Source of the DNA: Mallotus nudiflorus
Lineage: Eukaryota > Streptophyta > Magnoliopsida > Malpighiales > Euphorbiaceae
Length of the DNA stretch: 64,000 nucleotides
Assembly: GCA_947683625.1 (NCBI GenBank)
Contig: CANTUR010000283.1
Location: forward strand, 15,075,001 to 15,139,000
Reading direction: 5' to 3'
Below are positions 46,232-56,235 of the stretch, piece by piece (the first letter of the stretch is position 1; every line of letters starts with the position of its first letter). The notes beneath the pieces are model-generated. The model did no database searches. It was given only the letters and a program-made list of their open reading frames with translations, and had not been told where the DNA came from. Both the position numbers and the translations under genes were made by a program.

Positions 46232-49200
46232 ATGGCAAAGGTGGTTAGCTTCCAGATTCACTTTGGTGGCCATTAGAATAAGAATGATGAACAAAACTGG
46301 AGATATGAAGGTGGTGGAATTAGGTATATTCAAAATTAAAATATTGACTACCTTTCATATTATGGGTTATGGAAAAGATGATTTGGATTACATTGGTGGG
46401 GCTGACATGTGGTTTAAAATCTTTGGAATTAATGGAACTGTGGGTTTAGAATAGATAGTTGATGATAAAAATGTTGAAAATATATTGAATTATAATAAGG
46501 GTCATTAATATATAATATTATATTATGTTGGAATTGATCCACTTATAGTTGTTAATTATGGTGCTAGTGTTAAGGAGTTCAGTCATCCAAACCATAGGGA
46601 AAAAGTACAAGATAATTGCAGTGGAAATGAATATGAGGGTATGGATGACAAAGATGATATGGTTGACTTGGCTGAAACATATTACGAGTTTAGTGAGGCA
46701 GGTGTTGATGCTTGTAGTGGTAGTGCAACTGATGGTAGTTCAATTGGTGGTGATGCATTTGAGGGTGCTGCAAGTGTTGCTGAGGACCATCCAGGTGTTG
46801 CTAAGGCAGGTGTTGGTTAGTCAAGTGTTGGTAAAGACCCTGCAAGTAGTGCAAAGATTGGTGTTAGTCAGTCAGGTATTAGTGAAGGCAGGTTTGAATG
46901 AAGCAATGGGAAATATGGGTTGTTGGAGTAGTTTGAATATGTGTAGGTTTACTAGATATTTAGGAAGTTATTATGTAGAGGGTCTGACCTTGGAAGGGCT
47001 GTTAGAAAGTGATTCAGATGATGGAGATTACTGTATTTCATCAAGTAAAGGGAATGAAACATCATCTAGAGAAAATGATGAACTAATTGAACTATATACA
47101 GACTATGAAGGTAGTGATGATGGGTTAAAGTGCAATATAAATGATGAAGATGAGGCAACAAGTAGGGGAGATAATATAGTTGAATCTACTTATGAAAAAG
47201 AAAAAGACCCTACATATATTAAGGATCTTACTAAAGATTATCTGAATGAAGGATTTAAGGTAGTTGTAGATAATGAAGATCTGAATTCATTGAATGGTTT
47301 TGATAATGAGCATGAGTGTTTTCCTAAATTTAATAAAGTTAAAGGATTTATTAATCCACAACTAGTTAAGGGTTTAAAATTTAGTAACTATAAGGTATTT
47401 AGAAAGGCATTAAAAAAGTGGGCACTTTTGAAAGGCTATCAGTATGTTTTGGTTGCTAATTATACTGACAAAGTGACAGTCATCTGCAACCAACATTATG
47501 GTTTTAGAATACATGGCTCTAAGTTTAGAAAGACAACAACTTTCCAAATTAAGTCATTTTAGCCTAAACATCAAAGTCTAAGGGAATTTGAAAATAGCTT
47601 GGTCACTAGTACTTACTTAGCATATAAATATGTTAAAGATTTTAGGGAGAATCCAACCTAGGATGTTAATGTAATGAAAAAGAAGTTTGGAAGGGAGTTA
47701 GGACATATTGTCTTTATACCTTAGTGTTATAGAGCTCAAAGATTGGCAAAAAAAATTAATATTAAGAGATGTGAAAGAGTAGTACAGGAGATTATATGAC
47801 TATGCAGCAACCATTTAGAAGTTAATGCTAGGGAGTGTTGTGAAATTAAAAACTGATTTAATAATATCTGAGCCTAAAACAAATGAAGATGGGACTGTGA
47901 CTAGCCTTCCAAAAGAAATTATTGCCTTTTAATTTATGTATGTCATTTTTTACCACTAAAACAAGGATATTTTAGTGGGATAGGACCAATGATTGGTCTC
48001 GATGGGTGTCATTTGAAAACAAACATGGGAGGTTAGCTATTATGTGCCATAAGGAGGGATGGCAATGAAAATATATTCCCACTTGCATTAGGATATGTTG
48101 ATGTTGAAGACAAAGAATCTTGGATATGGTTTCTTTAAATGTTATTTGATGATTTTGGCAGGCCTTCAAAAATGCGATGGGTATTTATGTCAGACCAGCA
48201 AAAAGTGAGTTCCTAAAATTAACATCTAAATTAATTGCATTTAGAGATTATTTATTTGGTTATTTATTTATGTGTTTAGGGTTTGGTTGAGGCTTTTAAA
48301 GCAGTAAGCCTAAAAGTTAAACATAGGCATTATGTGAAACACATGTATTAAAACTTCAAGAAAGTGTACAAGGATTTAGAATACAAGAAGCACTTTGGTT
48401 TGCTGTAAATGCTAAGATTAAGGCAAGGTTTAAGTTTCATATGGAAGAGTTGAAAAAATTGAATGTAGATGCATATGAGTAGGTAATTAAACATGACACT
48501 GCTGCATGGGCCAGATATCGATTCAATCCTTATGCCAAATGAGATGCACTTCAAAATAACATTTGTGAGTCACTCAACTCTTACATATTAACTGGAAGGG
48601 ACATGCATGTCACAAGCATGTTTGAATGGATAAGAACATGACTAATGAAGAGGTTTCATGTGAAGCACACAACTATGATGAGATATAAAGGTGACATATG
48701 CCCAAACATTCAGGATAAACTAGAACAACTCAAACTTGAAAGCAGAAATTGTATGCCTACACAAGCTGGGAAAAAAAGGTAAAAAGTAGATTTTAGTGAT
48801 ACAACTTTAACAGTAGATCTAAATTTGAAGACATGCAACTATAGGATGTGGGACATTTCAAGTATTCCATGTAAACATGCTATGTCTGCTATATATTGTA
48901 ATAGAGAAAGGCCAGAAGCATATTTATATGATATGTATTCGAAAAAGACATTTCTAGTTGTCTATGATCATATATTCAATCCTATTCTAAGCAAGCATGA
49001 GTGGGAGAGGACTAAGTTACCTAATATAGAGCCAAACATAATGAGAAAGCCTGTTGGATGCCTAAAAAAAGGAGAAAAAAAGTGCATATGAGGCAAAGAA
49101 TCCATATAAGGTTACAAGGGCTAGTAATCCAGTTGTGTGTGGCAACTGTGGCAAAGTTAGACACAATGTCAGGGGATGCAAGGCAAATGTGATTGGAGAA

Positions 49201-49906
49201 ACACCTTGGCAAACGAGAAATAGACTTGAGAAAGCAAAAAATCCTTCAAGTTCTAAAAATTCAAGCAGGAAAAGGACTAAGAAGGCATCTTTAGCTTCAG
49301 TTATCAGCCAGGTAATACTTTGCCTCTTGTATGATTTTATCTAGTATTGAAAAATTTGAACTAATGAATTTATGTTATAAGTTTATTGTAGAATGATACA
49401 GTAAAAATGAAAATGAGAAAAAGAAAAGCACTTGAAACTTCTACATCTGAACCCTCACTTGTTAGGCCATTTAACACCAATACCTAAAAGAGTGTCAAGT
49501 TCACACCCAACTTTGTCTGAAACACCTAAGGTTTGGTATATCAATTTAAGTGAGAGTTATTGAATATTAAATTGCTATTTCAATGTCATAAATTTATGTA
49601 TTTATAGGATGTTAGGCATCCAGCCAAAAATGGCAAAGGGATACTCATGCTAAAGGGAAAGAAAAAGGAGTGAGCTTCACAACCACTCAACCTTCAGAAA
49701 CTCCATTTGCACTAATAAAAACTAGAGGCACACAACCAAAAGCACTCTTCAAGCCACTCAAAATATTAAAGACTCCAGTTGCAGCAACTTCTTCAACCCC
49801 AACAATAGTGTTTAAGAACTCAAAGAGGGCAGAACATCTTTCAGACATAGCCAGAAGATTAATTGGGAAATCTACCAATCCACAATTGAAGAAGAAAGTA
49901 CATTAG
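46232..49906 (+). pseudogene. MULE-2 MuDR-type transposase, multi-exon remnant
   Basis: The N-terminus starts MAKVVSFQIHFGGH (46232), like the PB1-like start of plant MULE transposases. A Ser/Asp-rich linker (46990-47230) follows, then the MuDR domain (47330-47560: FSNYKVFRKALKKWAL and VICNQHYGFRIHGS). DDE core: MIGLDGCHLKTNMGG and NENIFPLALGYVDVEDKESW (47985-48130), MRWVFMSDQQK (48175). SWIM zinc finger CNYRMWDISSIPCKHAM (48835-48885) and zinc knuckle CGNCGKVRHNVRGCKAN (49138-49190). Introns end at AG before 49391 and 49608; the tail is basic and Ser/Thr-rich to the stop at 49904-49906. Many stops and frameshifts. Confidence 0.88.
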
Positions 49907-50394
49907 AAGCTTTAGTTACTTATAGGATTATGATAGTGACTTGTATATTTTGCTTTAGGTTGTGGCCACTTATATGCATTAGCATATGGCCAGAAACATG
50001 TATATTCTTGGAATGTTTATGCCACATGCCTATGTTGGAATGCAATTATTTTTTCCTACATTTACAAGTATTGAGAACCATTTTTGTTGCCATTTGTGGC
50101 ATTATTAAGTTGTAGGTACTATGTTATATAGGAGTTTTTTTACCAAAGTTCAATGTTAACTTATGTATATCAATTGATTAATAGCTTTGTTTTACTAATA
50201 TGTTTTAAATTTTCATTGCCATTGCAAGTGACAAATTAATGCTCATTTTTTTACATAACCATAAAATCATATTTTGAGCAACACAGTTTATAAGGTTCCT
50301 ACTCAAGTGATAGATATTTGTTTACTTACAAACACACAAAAAAAAGTCATTTTCATTCGTTTAAACTTTTTTACAAACACCTAAAGTTCAATGG

Positions 50395-50937
50395 TCATAA
50401 TGGTAAATACAATGCCTTCTTACCATTACTAACCCTACTATCTCCAAACATCACAATAACAGTTATAACACCTATTAACAAACAAAGCAAAAAACCAAAA
50501 AAATTCCCACTTGAACATAATACAAATTTTTTCCCCTTCAATGACACATCTAACTACATCCTCAAAAATTGGTTCTCTTTAACCAATATTGAGATTTGCA
50601 TACCATTATTCGATATAAACTCCTTAAATCTACCAATTTCAAAGTCCTTTTCCACCTCTCTAGCTCTACACTCCATTAGCTCTACCTTCCTCTCTTCAAT
50701 CCTTGCCAAATAGCGTGAGATTTTCTCTCGACATCCATAACAGTTCTCTGCATTAACCCATTCAAAGAAAGTACACCTCCTTGGAAATTCTGTACATCCT
50801 CTGAATCTTCTTCCAAGTGTTACAGGCTACTTTGAAATCCTCACTGGTGATGGCATCAAGCATCTACAAATATGATTCGATGACTCCCTACCAACTAAAG
50901 ATGAAGATGATGAAGAATATTAGGAGTGTGGATCCAT
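50395..50937 (-). pseudogene. GRF-type zinc-finger protein with C-terminal membrane segment, remnant in MULE-2
   Basis: One frame of 181 codons from ATG 50937 to TGA 50395 with three internal stops. It begins MDPHS*YSSSSSSLVGRESS. The zinc-finger region has CRCLMPSP, then GRRFRGCTEFPRRCTFFEWV (the GRF signature), followed by CYGCREKISRYLARIEERK and a charged helix. A hydrophobic stretch NFFGFLLCLLIGVITVIVMF near the end is a likely membrane anchor. This Ser-rich start, GRF finger, coil and membrane-anchor layout is common in plant proteins, many next to or in transposons. It lies convergent to the transposase, just inside the right inverted repeat. Confidence 0.82.
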
Positions 50938-51011
50938 ATTGATTCTTCTTTTTCTTCAATTGTTTTTTTCTTTTTTTTTGGGTTTTCAATTTACAATTTC
51001 CCCCAAAATGT

Positions 51012-51273
51012 GATTTTTGGGTTTAATATGTTTTGGGACATTGATTTTTTTTTATTTGTTGTCTTGGTGTGGGCCATTGCTTGTGTGACATATGTGTAGC
51101 TATTAGGCAACCTTGTCCAGGTAAGCACCAGCTAAGACTAAATTAATGGTGTTAGGTGCATAAATTGGAAAATGTGTAATTGCGTAAAACGCATACTTAA
51201 AAGTGTCATAAACAAACCACGTATTTAAAAGTTTAAAACCGTGAAACCACATGATGGGTTTCCGTACTTTCCT
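51012..51273 (-). repeat. MULE-2 right terminal inverted repeat
   Basis: 262 bp, complement of 45412-45669, starting GATTTTTGGGTTTAATATG. Confidence 0.93.
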
Positions 51274-52139
51274 CTTTTTTTATGTCATAGTTATTAATTT
51301 TTTTTATTATCTCTTTTTATTTTATATTAATATACAAATATAAATAAAATGATCAATAAGGATAATTTAAAATAAAAATATATAATATAAATTACAGTAT
51401 TAACTTTTTAGAACATAAATTATTATACAAAATAATTAATACTTAATTTTAATAAATATATAGAAACCAATTTTTAGAATAGACAAATTTTTTTTTTTTT
51501 TAAATTTCAACATAAAATATTAATGGACTACTATGAATAAATTACTCATAGTTTTTCAATTTTATTTGTACACCTTATTACATGAGTTAATAATTGTTCA
51601 TGGCAACCATTTTCTGTAATAGATTTCAATTTAAAAAAAAAATATCTACAATTCAATTATTTGGAAAGATATTAAAAAAAATTGCTATGTTGGCTATCAG
51701 TAGGAAATAACACTTTCAATAAACTATTTTTAATAAATTAATTACAAATAAATAAATTTTAAATTTACAACATAATTATATATTTTACACTTTTATTATA
51801 TTATTCATAAATATTAATAATAACGTTTATGTAACTTTAAAATTTTTTCACCTATGTACTAAACTTTTTAATGTTTTTTACAATTATCTATATTATATAA
51901 AACATATATTGATGAACTTTGTACAAATTTTTTCTTTATTGGATGAAATATGTCTGCATGCATTAGTTTATTTAGTCCAAATATTATTAAAAAGAAATAA
52001 AAATACTGATAAAAAAAATGAAATAAATGAAGGTTGGAACACTAAACACATAGAATCGCAGCGCTGTATCATTTCACTTGTGGGAAAGACGAAGTGAGTG
52101 AAAATTGCTCGGTCCCACCACCAGCATAACTTTCGGACA
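51274..52139 (+). repeat. MULE-1 subterminal repeat, unit 2
   Basis: 866 bp, directly repeated in 52140-52800 starting TTATGTCATAGTTATTAAT and sharing long blocks (for example TATTAATGGACTACTATGA and TTCATGGCAACCATTTT). No coding content. Confidence 0.9.
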
Positions 52140-52800
52140 ATATTTTTTTTATGTCATAGTTATTAATTTTTGATATTATCTCTTTTTATTTTATATTAAT
52201 ATACAAATATAAATAAAATTATCAATAAGGATAATTTAAAATAAAAATATATAACATAAATTACTGTATTAACTTTTTAGAACATAAATTATTATACAAA
52301 ATAAGTAAATAAAATTAATACTTAATTTTAATAAATATATAGGAACCAATATTTAGAAAAGACATTTTTTTTTAAATTTCAACATAAAATATTAATGGAC
52401 TACTATGAATAAATTACTCATAGTTTTTCAATTTTATTTGTTCACCTTATTACAAGAGTTACTAATTGTTCATGGCAACCATTTTTTGTAATAGATTTCA
52501 ATTGAAAAAAAAAATCATCTACAATTCAATTATATGGAAAGATATAAAAAAAATTGCTAAGTTGGCTGTTAGTGGGAAATAACACTTTCTAAACTATTTT
52601 TAATAAATTAATTACTAATAAATAAATTTTAAATTTACACAAATTATTTCACTTTTGTTATTATTCATAAATATTAACAATAACTTTTATATAATTTTAA
52701 AATTTTTTCACCTATGTACTAAACTTTTTAATGTTTATTTACAATTATCTATATTATAGAAAACATTTAAATGGAATAGACTCAAAAATTTATTATTATT
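52140..52800 (+). repeat. MULE-1 subterminal repeat, unit 3 (3'-truncated)
   Basis: Collinear with unit 2 up to the AATTATCTATATTATA block; the final part with TTTAGTCCAAATATTATT and CCCACCACCAGCA is missing, and an ATT repeat (52784-52807) follows. Confidence 0.88.
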
Positions 52801-53067
52801 ATTATTATATTAGAAAAGTTAACATAACAATTAAATCATTATTAGGTCATGGTTAAATCAGGTGTTCAATCAGTTAGGGATAAAATTCACCGCTATTTTG
52901 CCACTCCCATAGGCGAAATGGTGCAAATAATTTTTAAAAAAATTACATTCATTTAGCTAGTGCCATCGGCGTGTGATTGGCAATCTGAACTCTAATTCCT
53001 TCTCTCCTCTCCACCTCAGTAAAAAATACCTTAAATTGAGAAAATGATTCAAATTCACCACAAAAAA

Positions 53068-53138
53068 AGAAAATACTTTAAAAAGTATCACAAATTAAGA
53101 AATAATTTCAATTTTTACCATAAATTGGTAAATTGCCC
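53068..53138 (-). repeat. MULE-1 right terminal inverted repeat
   Basis: The complement starts GGGCAATTTACCAATTTATG and matches 21830-21901. The IPT remnant follows directly. Confidence 0.85.
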
Positions 53139-53218
53139 CAAAAGATGCTTGGAAGAAGATGGTCCTAAACCCAAGCTTGAAAATTGTTGGTGATTTTCTT
53201 CAGGAATCTGCCTACTAG
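53139..53218 (+). pseudogene. IPT: IPT pseudogene, C-terminal end after MULE-1
   Basis: GATGCTTGGAAGAAG at 53144 onward reads DAWKKMVLNPSLKIVGDFLQ then ESAY-stop (53216-53218), in line with IPT C-termini. It joins the frame that ends at KVED before MULE-1. No lesion is visible in this short stretch. Amino acids alone would be weak evidence; the matching target repeat makes the assignment firm. Confidence 0.82.
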
Positions 53219-54305
53219 CTAAGCTTAATTACATCTAGGAGGAGAATAATACATGACATATCTCTTTTTTCTTTAAGAAAAATTTTGGTTTATTTTGAGA
53301 GGAATTAACAGTACACAGGCTTTATTTTTGTTCCTTTTGCTTCCATTCATTCCCTTGATACTTTTGTACTTGAAAGAAAGTTCAAGAAAAACAAGGGAGT
53401 TAATTAAAATTATTTGGATTTTGATTGGGTTTAAACTACATTATTGAATTTTAGCTTCGTATTAATTTTAAATTATGATTATTGGAGATTGATTATAGTG
53501 TTGTTTGCCCATGTTAAAAACTAGCTTGGAATATTTTTGGGCTACTTAATTATTGATGCTTTTAAAATCAAGGAATTAATTTTTTTTATTTTATTCAAAT
53601 TAAAATCTATTCAGTTCAAATTTACCTAATTGGGAGTAAAAGGAATTAATTTCTAACTTTCTTTTTTTTTTTCTTTGATAGATCTTGAAATATAATTTTA
53701 TGTTATTTTATTGCGTCAATAATGGAGCTTATTGGCCCAAAATTAAATTGAATTTTAAAATGCTATTATTGAAGAATTTTTTCCAAAGATTTTTCTCTCT
53801 TTTGTATAAATTTTAAAATTGTAATGTTTTTGCTAATGAGGCGTAAATTAATTAGTTTTTACGTTAAGAGCTCAAGAGTGAGTTTTTAGATTCAAATCCT
53901 ATGTGGAGCATGTTCATAATATCTATTATCTGTATGGTGGTTTATTTGGTAGCGGTATAATTAACACTTAAAAAAATTGTAATGTTCCTTTTCTATAATA
54001 AATACATAAGCAATTATGCCATTTTAACATATTGATTTTTTTCATGTAATAATATTTATTAACTATTTCTTTAATTTAGCGGTAAAATAAAATGATTATT
54101 TTTTAATTTTACAAAATACATAGAAGTAAAAAATAGGACACCTTTCTTTAAGATTAAAAAGAAATTATCTTTATTGAAAGTTGAGTAATGAAGTGGTAAT
54201 TTTTTTTTTTCAAATTATATATATATATGCAGGTCAATAAGTTCCATATATATTTTTTTATTAGCAATAGCAGTTTGCTGCTCAACCAAATGCAAGGCAA
54301 AGTGA
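53219..54305. other. Former 3' flank of IPT, no gene
   Basis: AT-rich DNA without an open frame of note or clear transposon ends. Confidence 0.5.
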
Positions 54306-54314
54306 TAAATTTTA

Positions 54315-55536
54315 GAGTAAATTACTAACACTTTTAATGTTTGTCCAAACTAACTATTTTATTTTTGCATTTTTAAAAGTTAATTAAATATCCTTTTACA
54401 TTTGATTCCATCAACTATTTGCCCCTTCTATAAGAATATTTTGTTAATTAAAAGAATAAATAATAGTAAAAAGTATCAATAATTATAAAAATTCCAAAAT
54501 TACCCTTAATTGATTATATATAATCCACTGTAAAAATCTAATTCATAAAATCAAGAGCCAAAACCCTAGAATAGAGCAGAATAAGAATTATAAAAAATGG
54601 GAAAGATCCCACCTACACTACGTTCATCAATGTCAACATTACTTATCAAAAAATCAAACTCAATTCTTTCACCTGCAAAACCCAACAAAAAACTACAACT
54701 TTCCCCTAAATCTCAACAATTAAAAACCCAGCAGCACCAAAAGACTATGTTTCAGTCTCCTGAGCTCAATGAAGCCACGAAGCTCCTCAATTCTCTCATT
54801 GCCAACCATCTCCTGTGAAGCCACCATCTTTTACGTCGTCAACCACCACCACTTCATGGCACTGCAACTCATCTACTTCATCAAGCAAGCAGTCGTCGCG
54901 TGACGATTGTCTTCTCCATCAAGCAAGCAGCTCATCTTCTCGGTCATTGCCAACTGATTGTATAGCTCCTAGTGAAAGCCATGAACAAGTGAATGCTTCA
55001 TTTCAAACTTGCATGTGTAGATTCCTCAAATTGTCAATCATCAAAAAACTAGATATTTGAAACTGACAAACATGGTGGATGAAGGTGATGGTGAAGGAGA
55101 TGTGATGGTGAAAAGTGATGGTGGATGAGGTGGTGGCCAAAAAATACAAATGACGGTGAGGAATTTGGAGCTGTAGTTATTTTTTTTCCTTTAAAAAAAT
55201 AATTTTGATTTATGAGTTAGAATCCAAAATATATTTGGTAACTAATTGTTAATTATTGGTCTCTACAAAAATTTATTAATTAGTTTTTATTTATAAAATA
55301 AATAAAAATATCAATATCAATAAAATGTAAAAAAGTAAATAAGTCTTGGTACAAAATTCATAAATTTAACAATATCATAAGGGTAAATATGTCTTTTTAT
55401 ATTAATTAACAGTTATTTTTTATAATAAAAAAATAATATATGGTGTCAAATTTGAGAAGATATTTAATTTATTTTAAAAATAGAGAGATTAACTAATTAA
55501 TTTAACCAAAGCTTAGGGGATGATAGTAATTGCCTC
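54315..55536 (+). mobile_element. Pack-MULE-like element carrying a PPR gene fragment
   Basis: 1,222 bp flanked by a perfect 9-bp direct repeat TAAATTTTA (54306-54314 and 55537-55545). Decayed inverted ends of about 130 bp: left GAGTAAATTACTAACA, right (complement) GAGGCAATTACTATCA, with further matches such as TTTTTAAAA.TTAATTAAATATC. No transposase. The centre is distinctly more GC-rich and holds an ORF of likely host origin. 9-bp target repeats and G-rich ends fit a Mutator-type element. Confidence 0.78.
54597..54818 (+). pseudogene. 5' fragment of a PPR-type gene
   Basis: 73 codons starting MGKIPPTLRSSMSTLLIKKS. After a basic Ser/Gln/Pro-rich leader it reads FQSPELNEATKLLNSLIANH and then stops. 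The start and the 'SPxLxxAxxLxNSxxA' segment resemble, from memory, the N-terminus of small mitochondrial PPR proteins of the At2g17670 type; the rest of the gene is absent. The leader before ATG (54530-54596) looks like a plant 5' UTR with AAAACCCTAG. It lies inside the Pack-MULE-like element. A following frame (54815-55060) is Ser-rich and probably not coding. Moderate confidence in the family. Confidence 0.5.
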
Positions 55537-55545
55537 TAAATTTTA

Positions 55546-56230
55546 TCTTATTTTATTTTGGTTTCGCAATGGACTTGTGCAAAGTTGGACGAGTGCTCCA
55601 ATCCAGTTACTTAGCCTAAAAAATTTACCAAGAAACATTTTATTGGCCAATCACCCAAATACAGTATTTTAATAAATAAATAATAGGAAATTTACAAAAA
55701 AAAATGGCACTTTTTAAATGTTTTTAACAAAAATACTTCAAAATTTTGTTAATTATAAAAATATTATACAGTAATTACAAAAGTGCCCTTCACATTTTTA
55801 AAATTGTACTCATTTTTTTATTTTTTTGCTACATTTTTTTATCAATTTCTTAACAGTTTTAATTTATTTTTATTTTATTTCTTGCTCTTTTTATAAATTT
55901 TTATTTTATCATTTTTTCCTCTTTTTTACTTTTAATTTTTTCTCTTTTTCTTCTTTTTTCTTTTCTTTTATTTTTTTATTTTTATTTTCTCTTTTTTACT
56001 TCTTTTTCCTCTTTTTTTTTATAAATTTTTATTTTATCCTTTTTTATTTTTTCTCTTTTTTGTTTTTAATTTTTTCTTCTTCCCTTGTTTTTTTATTATT
56101 TTCTCTTCTTTTTATTTCTCTTTTTTTTAATTATTTTTTCTTAATTTTTCCTCTTTCTTTTTATTATTGAAGCATTAACCAATATTTTTTTGGAAATTTT
56201 ATTTCGTAAATTCCTCAAGTGGGTCATAAG
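55546..56230. other. Intergenic, pyrimidine-rich tract, no gene
   Basis: Positions 55798-56167 are almost pure T with scattered C and A on the plus strand; the 114-codon frame through it is a Phe/Leu/Ser artefact of composition. Confidence 0.7.
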
Positions 56231-56235
56231 AATAC

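Larger units (their letters stand above)
45412..51273 (+). mobile_element. MULE-2: Mutator-like element nested in MULE-1
   Basis: About 5.86 kb with inverted repeats of about 260 bp (45412-45669 and 51012-51273; ends GGGAAAGTATGGAAA and the complement of TTTCCGTACTTTCCT). Candidate 9-bp target repeats are TTTTTTTTA (45403-45411) and CTTTTTTTA (51274-51282), 8 of 9 identical. Removing it joins subterminal units 1 and 2 exactly as units 2 and 3 are joined at 52139/52140. It carries a broken transposase on plus and a GRF zinc-finger gene on minus, pointing at each other. Confidence 0.9.
21830..53138 (+). mobile_element. MULE-1: large Mutator-like DNA transposon inserted in IPT, with three nested insertions
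   Basis: Inverted ends GGGCAATTTACCAATTTAT occur at both sides. The 9-bp target repeats are TAGAAGATG (21821-21829) and CAAAAGATG (53139-53147), 7 of 9 identical. Removing the element joins the IPT frame as KVEDAWKK, which confirms the ends. Contents on the plus strand: MuDR-type transposase (25250-40276, broken by Copia-3 and LTR C1), two unrecognised ORF remnants (40498-41455), a plant mobile domain gene (41948-44490) and subterminal tandem repeats broken by MULE-2. Without the nested insertions it is about 12.8 kb. Confidence 0.88.

Noticed and set aside
48348..48554. Minus-strand ORF in MULE-2
   Set aside because: Shadow of the transposase region on the plus strand.
54815..55060. 81-codon Ser-rich ORF after the PPR fragment
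   Set aside because: Low-complexity with duplicated CATCAAGCAAGCAG; no family recognised, and not in frame with the PPR start.
55826..56170. 114-codon Phe/Leu/Ser-rich ORF
   Set aside because: Product of a T-rich low-complexity tract without stops.
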